Shown here: positions 7,693 to 16,509 of the stretch, one piece after another
Position numbering within the stretch: position 1 is the first letter of the stretch
How the letters are laid out: every line of letters begins with the position of its first letter
Origin: a virus
IMG/VR virus record: IMGVR_UViG_3300021379_002472
Coordinates: 1 to 30,806 of that record
Strand: one strand, 5' to 3'
Length of the DNA stretch: 30,806 nt
Made by a program: the position numbers and the translations under genes
The notes under the pieces: generated by a model
What the model saw: only the letters and a program-made list of their open reading frames with translations
Told to the model about the DNA's origin: nothing
The model's database searches: none

Positions 7693-8512
7693 GCCATCCT
7701 GTAGATATTTTTAATAGTTCTTCCGTATGCTCTATATATGGTCGAAAATAGGAAGATAATTCATCTATATGTTCATATGTAATTTCCTGCCTAGAATCAA
7801 AATACGTTTTCCAAAAATCACTTCTATTATCTTTATAATAACTAATATTTGATGATATATCCTCTATATTTAGAAATTTAAACATTTGCTTACAGTATTG
7901 TTGATTCATATTTTTATAGTCTTCGTATATAATGAACATCATATTTTGTGAATCGATCTTATTTTGCATATTTATTATATGCTCTGGATATAAACTCCAA
8001 TATATAAGATGATGTCTACGTTTTTCTTGTAATATTTTGTCAATACAATTTGGAACACCTTGAAAAAATTGAGATTGAAACAACCATCCATCTCTCCACT
8101 CTGTCGATATTGATGATAAAAATTTATCTTGCAATTGCTGATTATGTTGTAATTCGTATTGAGTTCTAAAGTGTATATATTGAGATATCATTCTATCAAT
8201 AGGATTGCGTAAAATCGTTATAAATTTAGTGTTACTTCTACAGCATTTTAGTATTCTGTCTAATGCTAGATTGTGACTGAAATACGTAGACGAACCCTCA
8301 TATTTTATTTTTGGATTTTGTGTGTCTGAACATTGGAAAAAATCATTGTATTCATCTATCGTCATTTCTTCATAAAATCTTGCAAAAAAATTAGGTTCTT
8401 TGATTCTGGATGCACAAAGCTGTGGATGTTGTTGTAGTATTCTATACAAAGCCGTTGAGCCTGTTTTAGGTGGGGAGTATAGGAACATATTGGTATCTAC
8501 CATATTTGTCAT
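7685..8512 (-). CDS. PAPS-dependent sulfotransferase, 275 aa
   Basis: The N-terminus carries the 5'-phosphosulfate loop YSPPKTGST (residues 12-20, with Lys 16). The 3'-phosphate motif LRNPIDRMISQY follows at 101-112, with Arg 102 and Ser 110. Both are hallmarks of sulfotransferases that move sulfate from PAPS to a hydroxyl or amine, here presumably on a glycan. I prefer the ATG at 8512, which overlaps the previous stop as ATGA and has AAAGG six bases upstream; the longer frame to 8548 lies inside the preceding gene. The size fits the family. It is the last gene of the glycan island, directly after a GT8-type glycosyltransferase, so a saccharide acceptor is likely. PAPS would have to come from the host, since no PAPS-synthesis gene is in the window. 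Confidence 0.88.
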   Translation of the reverse strand: MTNMVDTNMFLYSPPKTGSTALYRILQQHPQLCASRIKEPNFFARFYEEMTIDEYNDFFQCSDTQNPKIKYEGSSTYFSHNLALDRILKCCRSNTKFITILRNPIDRMISQYIHFRTQYELQHNQQLQDKFLSSISTEWRDGWLFQSQFFQGVPNCIDKILQEKRRHHLIYWSLYPEHIINMQNKIDSQNMMFIIYEDYKNMNQQYCKQMFKFLNIEDISSNISYYKDNRSDFWKTYFDSRQEITYEHIDELSSYFRPYIEHTEELLKISTGWLD

Positions 8513-9921
8513 AGCATACCTTTCAATGTATTGTAATAACCGTACCATATTTTGGTGGCTAGTTCTTGGTTGTTATTTGCATAGTGCCATGGTTTTATCC
8601 TACTCGAAAAATGTAAAATGATAGGACTACTATCACCATCAAGTTCTGCACGATGTAGCAAGTAGTTGTATTTGATAGGTAATTTGTCCCAGTATTTATC
8701 AAAACCTATATTTAGAGCGCATTGATCATGGAAAAATAATCTATCATAATCTACCAAAGCTCTTAGGGTTCTATCGATACAGGATTGGAATGCTGAATTA
8801 TTCAGATTTACCAATAGAACTCCGCTATTAAAATAAAAATCCAACATATTAGTCTGCTTACTCTGTAACAAAAGATCCTCATGGCTCAATTCTTCGCAGG
8901 CATAAAGTGTCTTTTCTTGGTGTTTTTCAAACAGTACCAATAAAGAGGACATAACAAGTGTGTCGCAATCGAGATACAGCGTCTGGTTTTGGTTTATGTG
9001 TTTATGGATGTGGTTTAAGGCAAAAATTCTGTAGTATGCGGATTTGTCTAATTTATTTATTATTGTGCCAGTATTTCCATAATCTGATTTTAAATACAGG
9101 TCTACGTTAACTGGTATAATTGTAAAAGTCTTTATGCCATAATGATGAAAGAGCTTATTAATGGATATCTTATGTTTGGTATCAACGTCACTATCAACAA
9201 AAATATAAAAATGAAATGCAGAAATAATATGTAAATTATTTACGATAAAAGATAGTATAGATACCATCATAGCCGAAGCATAATCATTATTACAACAATA
9301 AATAATATTGTACTTATCTTGTGTTTTTTCTATGTTTATAAATTTGTATCTTCTAGCGTCAGAAACATGTTTGAGAATTTTATTATGATCTATTTTATTC
9401 ACAAGATTTGCTAAAATAATTTCATGAATTTGATATTGTATTCGACTCTTATTGCCTTCTAGATTAGAGTAATATTGGTTAAAAGACTCCAATAGCTTTA
9501 TTGGTATATATTCTCTTTGTATGTCTGTTAATAAGTTTTTATGGAAATTATCGTCTATAACTCTGACCAATCTATCGTCATAGTTTAATTCTGTATATTG
9601 ATTGTATGTTTGGTAGTATTTATCTATTTGATATCTTTGTGCGTACAATTCTAAAAGTCCATAATAACAATATAAGATCTCATCCCTGGTTATATTGGAC
9701 TGTAAGGCAGACAATAGTAGATTCTCTATCTTTAATGTGTCAATATAATCGAGATCCTGTAACATTTTTGCATACTTCAGTTTAACCCATGCGTCGGGAT
9801 TAGGGTTATTAGATATATATTCATCAAAAATTTTCACATATTTTGATAAATCGTGAATCACCAGCTTGTTTGCATCTATCAACGACACAATACTGAATAG
9901 TTCTTGCTCTATATTATCCAT
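8509..9921 (-). CDS. Family 8-type glycosyltransferase with helical N-terminal extension, 470 aa
   Basis: The GT8-like catalytic domain spans about 204-450. Landmarks are NIIYCCNNDYASAM at the start, LYLDCDTLV with the metal-binding DxD at 318-320, FNSGVLLVNL (364-373), HDQCALNIGFDKYWDKLP (398-415), and LHFSSRIKPWHY near 436-447, the usual HFxGxxKPW-type motif. These retaining enzymes typically use UDP-sugars. The first 200 residues are helical, leucine- and tyrosine-rich, and could be a TPR-like or oligomerisation region. The ATG at 9921 overlaps the preceding gene by eight bases, and the 3' end overlaps the sulfotransferase as ATGA, tying the two together. The sugar it transfers is unknown. 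Confidence 0.88.
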   Translation of the reverse strand: MDNIEQELFSIVSLIDANKLVIHDLSKYVKIFDEYISNNPNPDAWVKLKYAKMLQDLDYIDTLKIENLLLSALQSNITRDEILYCYYGLLELYAQRYQIDKYYQTYNQYTELNYDDRLVRVIDDNFHKNLLTDIQREYIPIKLLESFNQYYSNLEGNKSRIQYQIHEIILANLVNKIDHNKILKHVSDARRYKFINIEKTQDKYNIIYCCNNDYASAMMVSILSFIVNNLHIISAFHFYIFVDSDVDTKHKISINKLFHHYGIKTFTIIPVNVDLYLKSDYGNTGTIINKLDKSAYYRIFALNHIHKHINQNQTLYLDCDTLVMSSLLVLFEKHQEKTLYACEELSHEDLLLQSKQTNMLDFYFNSGVLLVNLNNSAFQSCIDRTLRALVDYDRLFFHDQCALNIGFDKYWDKLPIKYNYLLHRAELDGDSSPIILHFSSRIKPWHYANNNQELATKIWYGYYNTLKGML

Positions 9922-12031
9922 TGAAAATTTCTATATCTATATTATGGTATTTCTTAATAAAGTTGATTCTATTAATTTCTTGAAATCTTTTAGTACCCCT
10001 GGTGATATCGGTACCGCTAGTAGAGCCTTCTGCGTGAATAGCAATACATCTTGGTTCGTATAACGTCTTATATCCTTGAATATGAGCCCTATATTGCCAT
10101 TCACTGTCTTCATAATACATAGATTCTAATGTTTCATCTAGAGGTCCGATTGCATTTAGAACATCTCTTCTTAAATACAATAAACATCCAGAACAATAAC
10201 CTGTGTAATGAGGAATATTAAATACTGGATTATTGGGATTTTGGTTTCTTCCTTTATTTTTTCCGTATCCAGAATTGTATAATTCTGCACCGGCTTCTGC
10301 TAATAACCCATTAGGATAAACTGTTTTACCTCCCGATGCACATATGTAGTCTGCGCTATAGGCAGAGGAATAGAGGTAGTTTAGCCAGTAATCAGAAACA
10401 ATTTCTACATCATCGTTTATTAATAATATATCAGAATTTTTATAATTAGGATTATTAATTACTTGGTTATTGGGATAGATGAAAAACGTATTAGCGTCAT
10501 ATTTAATGTACTCTATATTTGATGTATTTTTAAAGTGTTTAGCGACCAGGTTTTTTGTTTCGTTATTGGTGCTATTGTCTGAAATAATAATACTATAGTT
10601 TCGATATTTAGTTTTACCTAATAATAAATCCAAACATTTTTTTAATCTGCCTGGTTGATTATATGTTACTATGCTGATAGCTATATGTTTATCTCGTAAA
10701 GTATGCATCATAATATTTTTTGCTGCATTTATAGACACCAACAGTTTTAGATGTTTTTGTCCATTTTTACCTAATTGTTTTTGTTCTTTTTTTGTTCTAG
10801 AATAAAACCATTGTAATTGTTCTACAAAATCTTTGGTATTATTAGCTATCAGTCCGCTATGTTGGTGCGTTAAGTTTATTCCTTCGTTACCTATATCCGA
10901 CGTAAGTATCGGCATACCACACATAGCTGCATCACAAATCTTGCCCTTGATTCCTGCCCCCCAATTGAGAGGGGCTAATAATAGTGTATTTTGAGTATAT
11001 AAATCGGATAAATTATCTATCTTTCCTGTAATAATAATATTAGAAGAATTACATTTTTTTCTGATATCGTCATTGATATTAGGTCCAACTATATATAGTT
11101 TAGGTTTATATTTCTTGTATTCTTTTGTTTTGGAAAATTGATTATAGATATTGATTGATTCTATAGCACCATATATATTAGGATAGTGAGCATAATTTCC
11201 AATAAAAAAAATATTATTACCTAATTCTATATTTTGTTCCTGATGTATATTGCTAACTATTTTAATGTTGTTATTATATCCAATTTCCTGCTGTATAGCC
11301 TTTTTATCATTCTCTGTTACGGTCCAAATTACATCAGCTTTACTATAGCAAAATTTTTCTAACTGTTTTTTTGCGTCTAGTGTTACTTGATCAGATTTAA
11401 TAAATCCAGCTTTTTTACCTCGTTGTTCTCTTAACCAGTGAACATCTACAGTATCTATAATAGTTTTAATGTCTGGGAAAATATCTTTTACAATATCAAA
11501 ATACTGTCGAGCTATATCATACCAAGCAAAAATTACATTATCAAATACTAATCCGTTTTTTTTCATATGTTTTAGATGATAATCATGATATCTAGATCGT
11601 TTTACGTCTGGCAAATGTACGGGTATATCAATATTTTCTAAAACTTTTATGTGTTCCGGACTATTTGCCCCATTACAAAAAAAATATACGTTGTATGCTA
11701 AGTCTTTTTTTAGTATAGTAAGCATTTGCAATAATCTATTACCTCCACTGCTCATATCGTAATCTGGCGCTGTCGGAGCAAAGAACAATAAATTATTGTT
11801 GTCTTTCCATATTTCTGCCGATTCTATGCCATCATTTATTATCTTTCCGTGTGTATTTGGAATAGTATACATTCTTTTTTCTCTAATCCCAAACATTAAA
11901 TAATGTGCTATGGCTCTGTCTTCTGTATCTATTCCATTTGCTTCTAGATCGGAATTGAGAGATAGATATTGTTTATAGTCAAAATCGCTTGGTATGATAT
12001 TTTTATATTTTGCTATCGAGCTTGGGTTCAT
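9914..12031 (-). CDS. Two-domain glycosyltransferase: GT-B (family 4-like) plus GT-A (family 2), 705 aa
   Basis: Three modules are visible. Residues 15-55 (DYKQYLSLNSDL, then AHYLMFGIREKRMY) form a small helical module that recurs at the ends of phage and bacterial glycosyltransferases. Residues 80-445 are a GT-B glycosyltransferase: FFAPTAPDYDMSSGGNRL near the start, FIGNYAHYPN (276-285) beginning the second Rossmann half, and LLAPLNWGAGIKGKICDAAMCGMPI (351-375 region), a donor-site loop. Residues 449-700 are a GT2 domain with ISIVTYNQPGRLKKCLDLL, LLINDDVEI (acidic cluster near 540-543), GYCSGCLLYLRRDVL and YYEDSEWQYRA. The single chain could add two sugars in succession. It starts six bases after the methyltransferase gene. 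Donors and acceptor are unknown. Confidence 0.88.
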   Translation of the reverse strand: MNPSSIAKYKNIIPSDFDYKQYLSLNSDLEANGIDTEDRAIAHYLMFGIREKRMYTIPNTHGKIINDGIESAEIWKDNNNLLFFAPTAPDYDMSSGGNRLLQMLTILKKDLAYNVYFFCNGANSPEHIKVLENIDIPVHLPDVKRSRYHDYHLKHMKKNGLVFDNVIFAWYDIARQYFDIVKDIFPDIKTIIDTVDVHWLREQRGKKAGFIKSDQVTLDAKKQLEKFCYSKADVIWTVTENDKKAIQQEIGYNNNIKIVSNIHQEQNIELGNNIFFIGNYAHYPNIYGAIESINIYNQFSKTKEYKKYKPKLYIVGPNINDDIRKKCNSSNIIITGKIDNLSDLYTQNTLLLAPLNWGAGIKGKICDAAMCGMPILTSDIGNEGINLTHQHSGLIANNTKDFVEQLQWFYSRTKKEQKQLGKNGQKHLKLLVSINAAKNIMMHTLRDKHIAISIVTYNQPGRLKKCLDLLLGKTKYRNYSIIISDNSTNNETKNLVAKHFKNTSNIEYIKYDANTFFIYPNNQVINNPNYKNSDILLINDDVEIVSDYWLNYLYSSAYSADYICASGGKTVYPNGLLAEAGAELYNSGYGKNKGRNQNPNNPVFNIPHYTGYCSGCLLYLRRDVLNAIGPLDETLESMYYEDSEWQYRAHIQGYKTLYEPRCIAIHAEGSTSGTDITRGTKRFQEINRINFIKKYHNIDIEIFNG

Positions 12032-12037
12032 GATGTT

Positions 12038-12688
12038 TTATTTTTGCGTGTTAAATTTTTGGCTTACGTATTGATATGTTTTATGAGCCTTATGTCCTAT
12101 TAAGAACTTGTTACAATCATACAATGAAAAACCGCCCATATGGCGATTATCTTCTAAAAATTTATCAGTACCAGACTTAACTTCTGGCCAATGAGTATTA
12201 TTATAATCATCCACAACAATAATACCTTCATGATTTAAAATATTCATGGATAGATTTAGATCATTAATAACTGTGCTATAATCGTGTCCGCCATCTACAC
12301 TAATAATTCTGTATTGATAATGATTAATTCGCAAACTATCTGGAGATAAGTTTGTTGAGTTATCCGTGATAATTATTGTATTATCTAAATTTTCGAAAAC
12401 TTTTATCACATTTTTGATAAACATATCTTTGCTTAACTCATGATTAAAATATGTATCAAATAAATCTATGGCGACTATACATTCATCATTTTTAAGAAGT
12501 GTTCTCAGAGGAATAAAAGACAGGCCACGAAAAACACCTATTTCTAATATATTACCTCGAATGTTATTATGTGTTTGAAATGTATCTATACGCTCTAGAT
12601 ACTTATTAAATTTGATACTATACCAAATTTCGTCATCGTTTTCCGAGTCTATAATTTGTTTGTATTTTTCTAATAAATTTGTCGCCAT
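12038..12688 (-). CDS. Class I SAM-dependent methyltransferase (TylF/family 24-like), 216 aa
   Basis: The Rossmann nucleotide site ILEIGVFRG (47-55) is followed by an acidic strand end, IVAIDLFD (71-78), then ISVDGGHDYSTVINDL (129-144) and GIIVVDDY (155-162). The VDGxHxYxxVxxDL pattern is characteristic of the methyltransferase-24 group, which includes sugar O-methyltransferases such as TylF-like enzymes and many proteins from polysaccharide clusters. Between two glycosyltransferase/sulfotransferase genes, methylation of a sugar hydroxyl is the natural reading. AAGG eight bases before the ATG serves as ribosome site. The acceptor cannot be read from sequence. Confidence 0.85.
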   Translation of the reverse strand: MATNLLEKYKQIIDSENDDEIWYSIKFNKYLERIDTFQTHNNIRGNILEIGVFRGLSFIPLRTLLKNDECIVAIDLFDTYFNHELSKDMFIKNVIKVFENLDNTIIITDNSTNLSPDSLRINHYQYRIISVDGGHDYSTVINDLNLSMNILNHEGIIVVDDYNNTHWPEVKSGTDKFLEDNRHMGGFSLYDCNKFLIGHKAHKTYQYVSQKFNTQK

Positions 12689-12697
12689 AATTTTACC

Positions 12698-13375
12698 TTA
12701 TATAGAGTAATATTCTTCTAATACCTCATAGTCTTGCTGTACATAACCGTATATAGCATTTTTAATATCCTCACTCAGCAATTCATAATTTGCATTAGAG
12801 CTATTCAGATAATATTCATTTTTAACACCCAAGTAAAATGGATTAGTATCATTGAATGCTAACATGTCTTCAGGATTTTCTTGTCGTATTATCATATCGT
12901 ATGATTTTAGCTGTTTTTTTGCAGCATCTATCATTTTAGTTCCCGGCGCCAAGTAATAAGTTAGGTAATTTGTTGTAAGATTTTGTATCATTGGTCCAAA
13001 TTTGTCAATTTGCTCAAAGGCTTGAGTATCGTCTATGTCGGTAAGATCTATGTTGTGGAAAAACTTAATATGACTTATAAATCTATTGATAGGATCTCGT
13101 ATTAGTAAAATCTTATATACTGTGTCATCACTTAAGTCTCTAAGTCTTTCAAACGTTTGAGCATAACTATGATCAAAAAATAATACCGTATTTTGATGAA
13201 TAACATCTATTAAATACGGCCTGTAACTTATGCACACATCTGCGTGTGTAAATCCGGATATGTATTTGTGCTTATCATGAAAATATTGATTATCTATCAA
13301 TGCTTCGTTTAATGCATATCTAAAGCTAGAACCACCACATCTTGGGATATGTGTTACTATTAAGTATTGTTGCAT
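12698..13375 (-). CDS. Second sulfotransferase, Sulfotransfer_2-type, 225 aa
   Basis: Residues 8-17, THIPRCGGSS, match the HIPKTGGTS 5'-phosphosulfate loop of the carbohydrate sulfotransferase group that includes 2-O-sulfotransferases, with Arg 12 in place of Lys. LLIRDPINRFISHIKFFH at 90-107 is the 3'-phosphate motif, with Arg 93 and Ser 101. It is clearly a different subfamily from the sulfotransferase at 7685-8512, whose loop is SPPKTGST. The ATG at 13375 overlaps the epimerase stop by 16 bases. Presumably it sulfates a sugar made by the neighbouring genes. The Lys-to-Arg change in the PAPS loop is conservative but worth noting, because that lysine is catalytic in characterised relatives. 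Confidence 0.82.
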   Translation of the reverse strand: MQQYLIVTHIPRCGGSSFRYALNEALIDNQYFHDKHKYISGFTHADVCISYRPYLIDVIHQNTVLFFDHSYAQTFERLRDLSDDTVYKILLIRDPINRFISHIKFFHNIDLTDIDDTQAFEQIDKFGPMIQNLTTNYLTYYLAPGTKMIDAAKKQLKSYDMIIRQENPEDMLAFNDTNPFYLGVKNEYYLNSSNANYELLSEDIKNAIYGYVQQDYEVLEEYYSI

Positions 13376-13854
13376 ATGTTTTTATCCTTGTCTGATATGT
13401 GTATAATTTCTGATGGCCATTTTATATCATAATCTTTATAACAATATGTTTCGTCTAATTTTGGATTATATTCTTGATTTTGTTGATATATTAAGATACT
13501 GTCTTCTAATGCTAAAAAAGCATGTCCGCAAAATGGAGGAATGTATAGACTATTTAGAACAACTTCGCTTAAGCATATTCCAAAATGCTGATTGTGTGTT
13601 TTACTATGAGGTCTCAAATCAACACAAACATCATATACTGTACCCTTTACGCAGGTCACATACTTGGCATATGGGGTTCTGTGTATGCCTCTCAGGACCC
13701 CTTTCTTTGAAAAGCTGTAGTTTGACTGAAGGGGTTTAAACAAATGCTCTGTGGAAGAATTTTTAAAAATTTCACTAAATATACCTCTATGATCTTCGAA
13801 CATATCCGGCTCTATCCAGAAGCAATTATCGATATGTGTGTTGTGCTTTTTCAT
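13360..13854 (-). CDS. rmlC: dTDP-4-dehydrorhamnose 3,5-epimerase (RmlC-like) cupin, 164 aa
   Basis: The family signature is complete: FEDHRGIFSEIF (19-30), QSNYSFSKKGVLRGIH (43-58) ending in the catalytic His 58, VKGTVYDVCVDLR (69-81), YIPPFCGHAFLALED (104-118), and a C-terminal YCYKDYDIKWP corresponding to the usual W-P end. RmlC epimerises C3 and C5 of dTDP-4-keto-6-deoxyglucose on the way to dTDP-L-rhamnose and related deoxysugars. Its partner dehydratase lies upstream, separated only by a glycosyltransferase gene. At 164 residues it is slightly shorter than the usual 180. The ATG overlaps the previous stop as ATGA. A 3- or 5-only epimerase variant is possible. Confidence 0.88.
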   Translation of the reverse strand: MKKHNTHIDNCFWIEPDMFEDHRGIFSEIFKNSSTEHLFKPLQSNYSFSKKGVLRGIHRTPYAKYVTCVKGTVYDVCVDLRPHSKTHNQHFGICLSEVVLNSLYIPPFCGHAFLALEDSILIYQQNQEYNPKLDETYCYKDYDIKWPSEIIHISDKDKNICNNT

Positions 13855-14606
13855 GGCGATAATATGTGATCGCTATTAATATCTATATAAGAGTGTACAT
13901 GATCTGTTGAACCAAAGTGTTTGCTGTAGCTATATTCGTGATTTTGTCCTATTCTAGTACATCTGGAGATCATTGGGCATAACGAAGTTAAACCATTTTC
14001 CCTCATATAATAGCCAAACCTCGAATCTCCGTTAGACTTTTCTCCACGAATATGTCCATATTTGTCCCATATGTGTTTTGATATAGCAAAATCTGTGGAA
14101 GATATCCAATCTATATGTTGTTTTTTATTAGCATACTCCGCTATATTATTTAAAGAAATATCTGGGTGTTCGAATATGGGACTTATGCAGTATGCAAACT
14201 CCTCTGGGGCATTTTCTATAGTTGTTACTAAATATGTTAGGGCATCTTTGTTAACTAGTATGTCATCTTCTAAAAATAAAATCCATTCTGTTTTTGTAAA
14301 CATGTGATCTATTAAAAATTTACATGATGCTGCTGGGCCAAGATTATGGGGTGTGTGGATAATTTCTATGTTCTTGTATATGTTTGTTGTGTTTTGTTTA
14401 TAAAACTCAATATATTCTTTTACTTGGCGGTTCATATCTAAATATTGAGAAGGATAATTAATAAGATCCATATGGCTAGATATTGAATCGGCACATATGG
14501 TCAAGGTATAATTGCTGATCTGGTTACATCTTTCTAGTTTATCTAAACACAGTCGCAATGTGTCTAACTTAGAAAATGTTAGCACCCCTATGCTAAGATC
14601 AATCAT
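13851..14606 (-). CDS. Family 2-like (GT-A) glycosyltransferase, 251 aa
   Basis: The fold reads as GT-A: LSIGVLTFSKLDTLRLCLDKL (4-24) is the nucleotide-binding start, HTPHNLGPAASCKFLI (84-99) the middle of the donor site, and WILFLEDDILV (108-118) carries the metal-binding acidic triplet at 113-115. The C-terminus (HSYIDINSDHILSP) is unusual and has no membrane segment, so the enzyme is soluble. It sits between the dehydratase and epimerase genes, overlapping both by a few bases, which suggests it uses the deoxysugar they make. The exact donor is not readable from sequence. Confidence 0.82.
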   Translation of the reverse strand: MIDLSIGVLTFSKLDTLRLCLDKLERCNQISNYTLTICADSISSHMDLINYPSQYLDMNRQVKEYIEFYKQNTTNIYKNIEIIHTPHNLGPAASCKFLIDHMFTKTEWILFLEDDILVNKDALTYLVTTIENAPEEFAYCISPIFEHPDISLNNIAEYANKKQHIDWISSTDFAISKHIWDKYGHIRGEKSNGDSRFGYYMRENGLTSLCPMISRCTRIGQNHEYSYSKHFGSTDHVHSYIDINSDHILSP

Positions 14607-15585
14607 CTAACACCCATCCTATCGTTTTTCTTAACGAATCATCAAAACTTATAGGTTGCTGCCAACCCATATCTCGTAATTTGCTACCATCTAAACTGTA
14701 CCTTCTGTCATGTCCTGGCCTGCTCTTCTCAAGATCAACATATTCTAACCTTGGTTCTTTATTCATTAATTCACCAAGCCTTTTTACCATATCGTCATTG
14801 TATAATTCTACGTCTCCGACCACATTATAGTGTTCACCAGCTGTGCCATGATGGAATAAAAATAGTGTAGCATTGGCTGCATTTCTAGCGTGTAGCCAGT
14901 GTCGTTGTCCTACATATTCTACATTGCCATAACTATCTAATTTAGCGTGTATTTTAACTGGTTGATTTTTATTGATAAGATCTATTGCTAGGGCAACAAA
15001 TTTTTCTTTATGTTGTCTTTCTCCAAATAGATTCATGGTATATGTATGAATAATGGGTAATTTATAAGTGTTGTGATACGATATTCCCAATGCCCCCTGA
15101 CCAGCTTTACTAGCACTATATGGGTTACTGGGGCGCCATCTGTCGTCTTCTTTAAAGTCGTAGCCTTCTGGAGCTGGTCCAAAAACTTCGTCCGTTAGAT
15201 AGTTAATAAACAGCGCTTTGGGCGAATATTGCCTATACCACTCTAAAAGATTAAGAGTTCCAACAACATTATCTTCAACAAATTGTCTAGGATGTATTAT
15301 GCTTCTGGTAACATGGCTATTGGCCGCTATGTGCGCCACATAATCTACTTCTCCAATAGCTTCAATGCTGTGAGGGGGAAATTCGAATTTCAGATCGTGA
15401 TAAATTATTTTTATTCTATCAGCATACTGTTTAACGTGCAGGCTATCTACTATTCTCTGCATATCTCCAACATATGTAAGCCTGCATAATGCTATAATAT
15501 TCCAGTCTGTATTGACGAGTACCTCCTCTACAAAATGAGAACCTAAAAATCCAGCTGCGCCGGTTATTAAAATAGTTTTAGGCAT
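14599..15585 (-). CDS. rmlB: NDP-sugar 4,6-dehydratase (dTDP-glucose 4,6-dehydratase/RmlB-like), 328 aa
   Basis: An extended short-chain dehydrogenase with the NAD site GAAGFLGSH (9-17) and the dehydratase triad YLTDEVFGPAPEG, with Thr 131, Asp 132 and Glu 133. The active-site Tyr 156 and Lys 160 lie in NPYSASKAG, and RPGHDRRYSLDGSKL near the end is the RmlB C-terminal signature. The enzyme turns dTDP-glucose, or another NDP-hexose, into the 4-keto-6-deoxy sugar. The C-terminal MGWQQPISFDDSLRKTIGW is typical. With the RmlC-like gene it supplies an activated deoxysugar; rmlA and rmlD are not in the window and may come from elsewhere in the phage or from the host. It overlaps fcl by eight bases. 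Confidence 0.9.
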   Translation of the reverse strand: MPKTILITGAAGFLGSHFVEEVLVNTDWNIIALCRLTYVGDMQRIVDSLHVKQYADRIKIIYHDLKFEFPPHSIEAIGEVDYVAHIAANSHVTRSIIHPRQFVEDNVVGTLNLLEWYRQYSPKALFINYLTDEVFGPAPEGYDFKEDDRWRPSNPYSASKAGQGALGISYHNTYKLPIIHTYTMNLFGERQHKEKFVALAIDLINKNQPVKIHAKLDSYGNVEYVGQRHWLHARNAANATLFLFHHGTAGEHYNVVGDVELYNDDMVKRLGELMNKEPRLEYVDLEKSRPGHDRRYSLDGSKLRDMGWQQPISFDDSLRKTIGWVLDD

Positions 15586-16495
15586 AGTATTTTCTGTACC
15601 ATTCTATGGTTCGTGTTAAGCCTTGGTCAAGAGAAACTTTTGGTTTCCATAATAGTAGATTTTCAGATCTCGATATGTCTAAACATCTTCTGGGCTGACC
15701 ATCCGGATAATTCTGATTGAAATAAATTTCCCCGCCATATCCCATTATATTTTTTATTTTGATCGCCAAATCTTTGATAGTAATTTCTTGACCGGTACCA
15801 ATATTAATAATGTCTGGCTGGTTACAATTGATAACAGCTGATTTTATAGCGTCTGCGCAATCTTCCACGTATAAAAATTCCCTGCTAGCATTACCTGTCC
15901 CCCAGATTTCCACCTTGTTTACATTGTGTTTAATTGCATTTTGAAACTTTAGAATCAATGCAGGTATTACATGGCTGGAATCTGGATTGAAATTATCATT
16001 AGGGCCATACATATTGACCGGAATTAAATTTATACCATTAAAACCATATTGATCATGATAAGATTGAATCATTTGTATTAATGTTTTTTTAGCTATACCA
16101 TAAGGAGCATTTGTTTCTTCTGGATAGCCATCCCATATATTTTCCTCCTTAAAAGGAATGGGGCAATACTTAGGGTAAGAACAAACAGTACCGATCATAA
16201 CAAATTTATCAACATTATATTTTTTTGCCAACCTAATAACATTACATCCCATGACTAAATTATTCTCTATAAATAGTCCAGGGTTCTCTTTGTTTGCCCC
16301 AATACCACCAACTGTAGCCGCAAGATGTATGACTATATTGGGTTTGATGTCCATGTACATTCTTTCTGTGTCTTCATAAGACATCAAGTTATACATAGAG
16401 CTGTTGACAGCATGCACCATGCCCAAAGAATGCATGTTAACACATACTGCTTTACCTAAAAATCCTGTTCCTCCAGTAACCAGAATGTCCTGCAT
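15578..16495 (-). CDS. fcl: GDP-L-fucose synthase, 305 aa
   Basis: An NADP-dependent 3,5-epimerase/4-reductase that makes GDP-L-fucose from GDP-4-keto-6-deoxymannose. The Rossmann site is VTGGTGFLG (6-14). The active site reads GTVCSYPK with Cys 105, then YGIAK with Tyr 132 and Lys 136, and SHVIPALI with His 175. All sit at a constant offset of four from Cys109, Tyr136, Lys140 and His179 of the E. coli enzyme, which is strong support for function. WGTGNASREFLYVEDCADA is also diagnostic. GDP-mannose 4,6-dehydratase (gmd) is not in the window, so its substrate must come from another phage gene or the host. It is the first gene of the glycan island. Confidence 0.93.
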   Translation of the reverse strand: MQDILVTGGTGFLGKAVCVNMHSLGMVHAVNSSMYNLMSYEDTERMYMDIKPNIVIHLAATVGGIGANKENPGLFIENNLVMGCNVIRLAKKYNVDKFVMIGTVCSYPKYCPIPFKEENIWDGYPEETNAPYGIAKKTLIQMIQSYHDQYGFNGINLIPVNMYGPNDNFNPDSSHVIPALILKFQNAIKHNVNKVEIWGTGNASREFLYVEDCADAIKSAVINCNQPDIINIGTGQEITIKDLAIKIKNIMGYGGEIYFNQNYPDGQPRRCLDISRSENLLLWKPKVSLDQGLTRTIEWYRKYYA

Positions 16496-16509
16496 AGTAC
16501 TATCGCTTT

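Noticed and set aside
8513-8548. Upstream start for the first sulfotransferase (36 bases longer)
   Set aside because: The ATG at 8512 has a good ribosome site and an ATGA junction, and it begins just before the PAPS loop.
13413-13739. 108-codon plus-strand open frame
   Set aside because: Antisense to the RmlC-like gene, which has a complete family signature.
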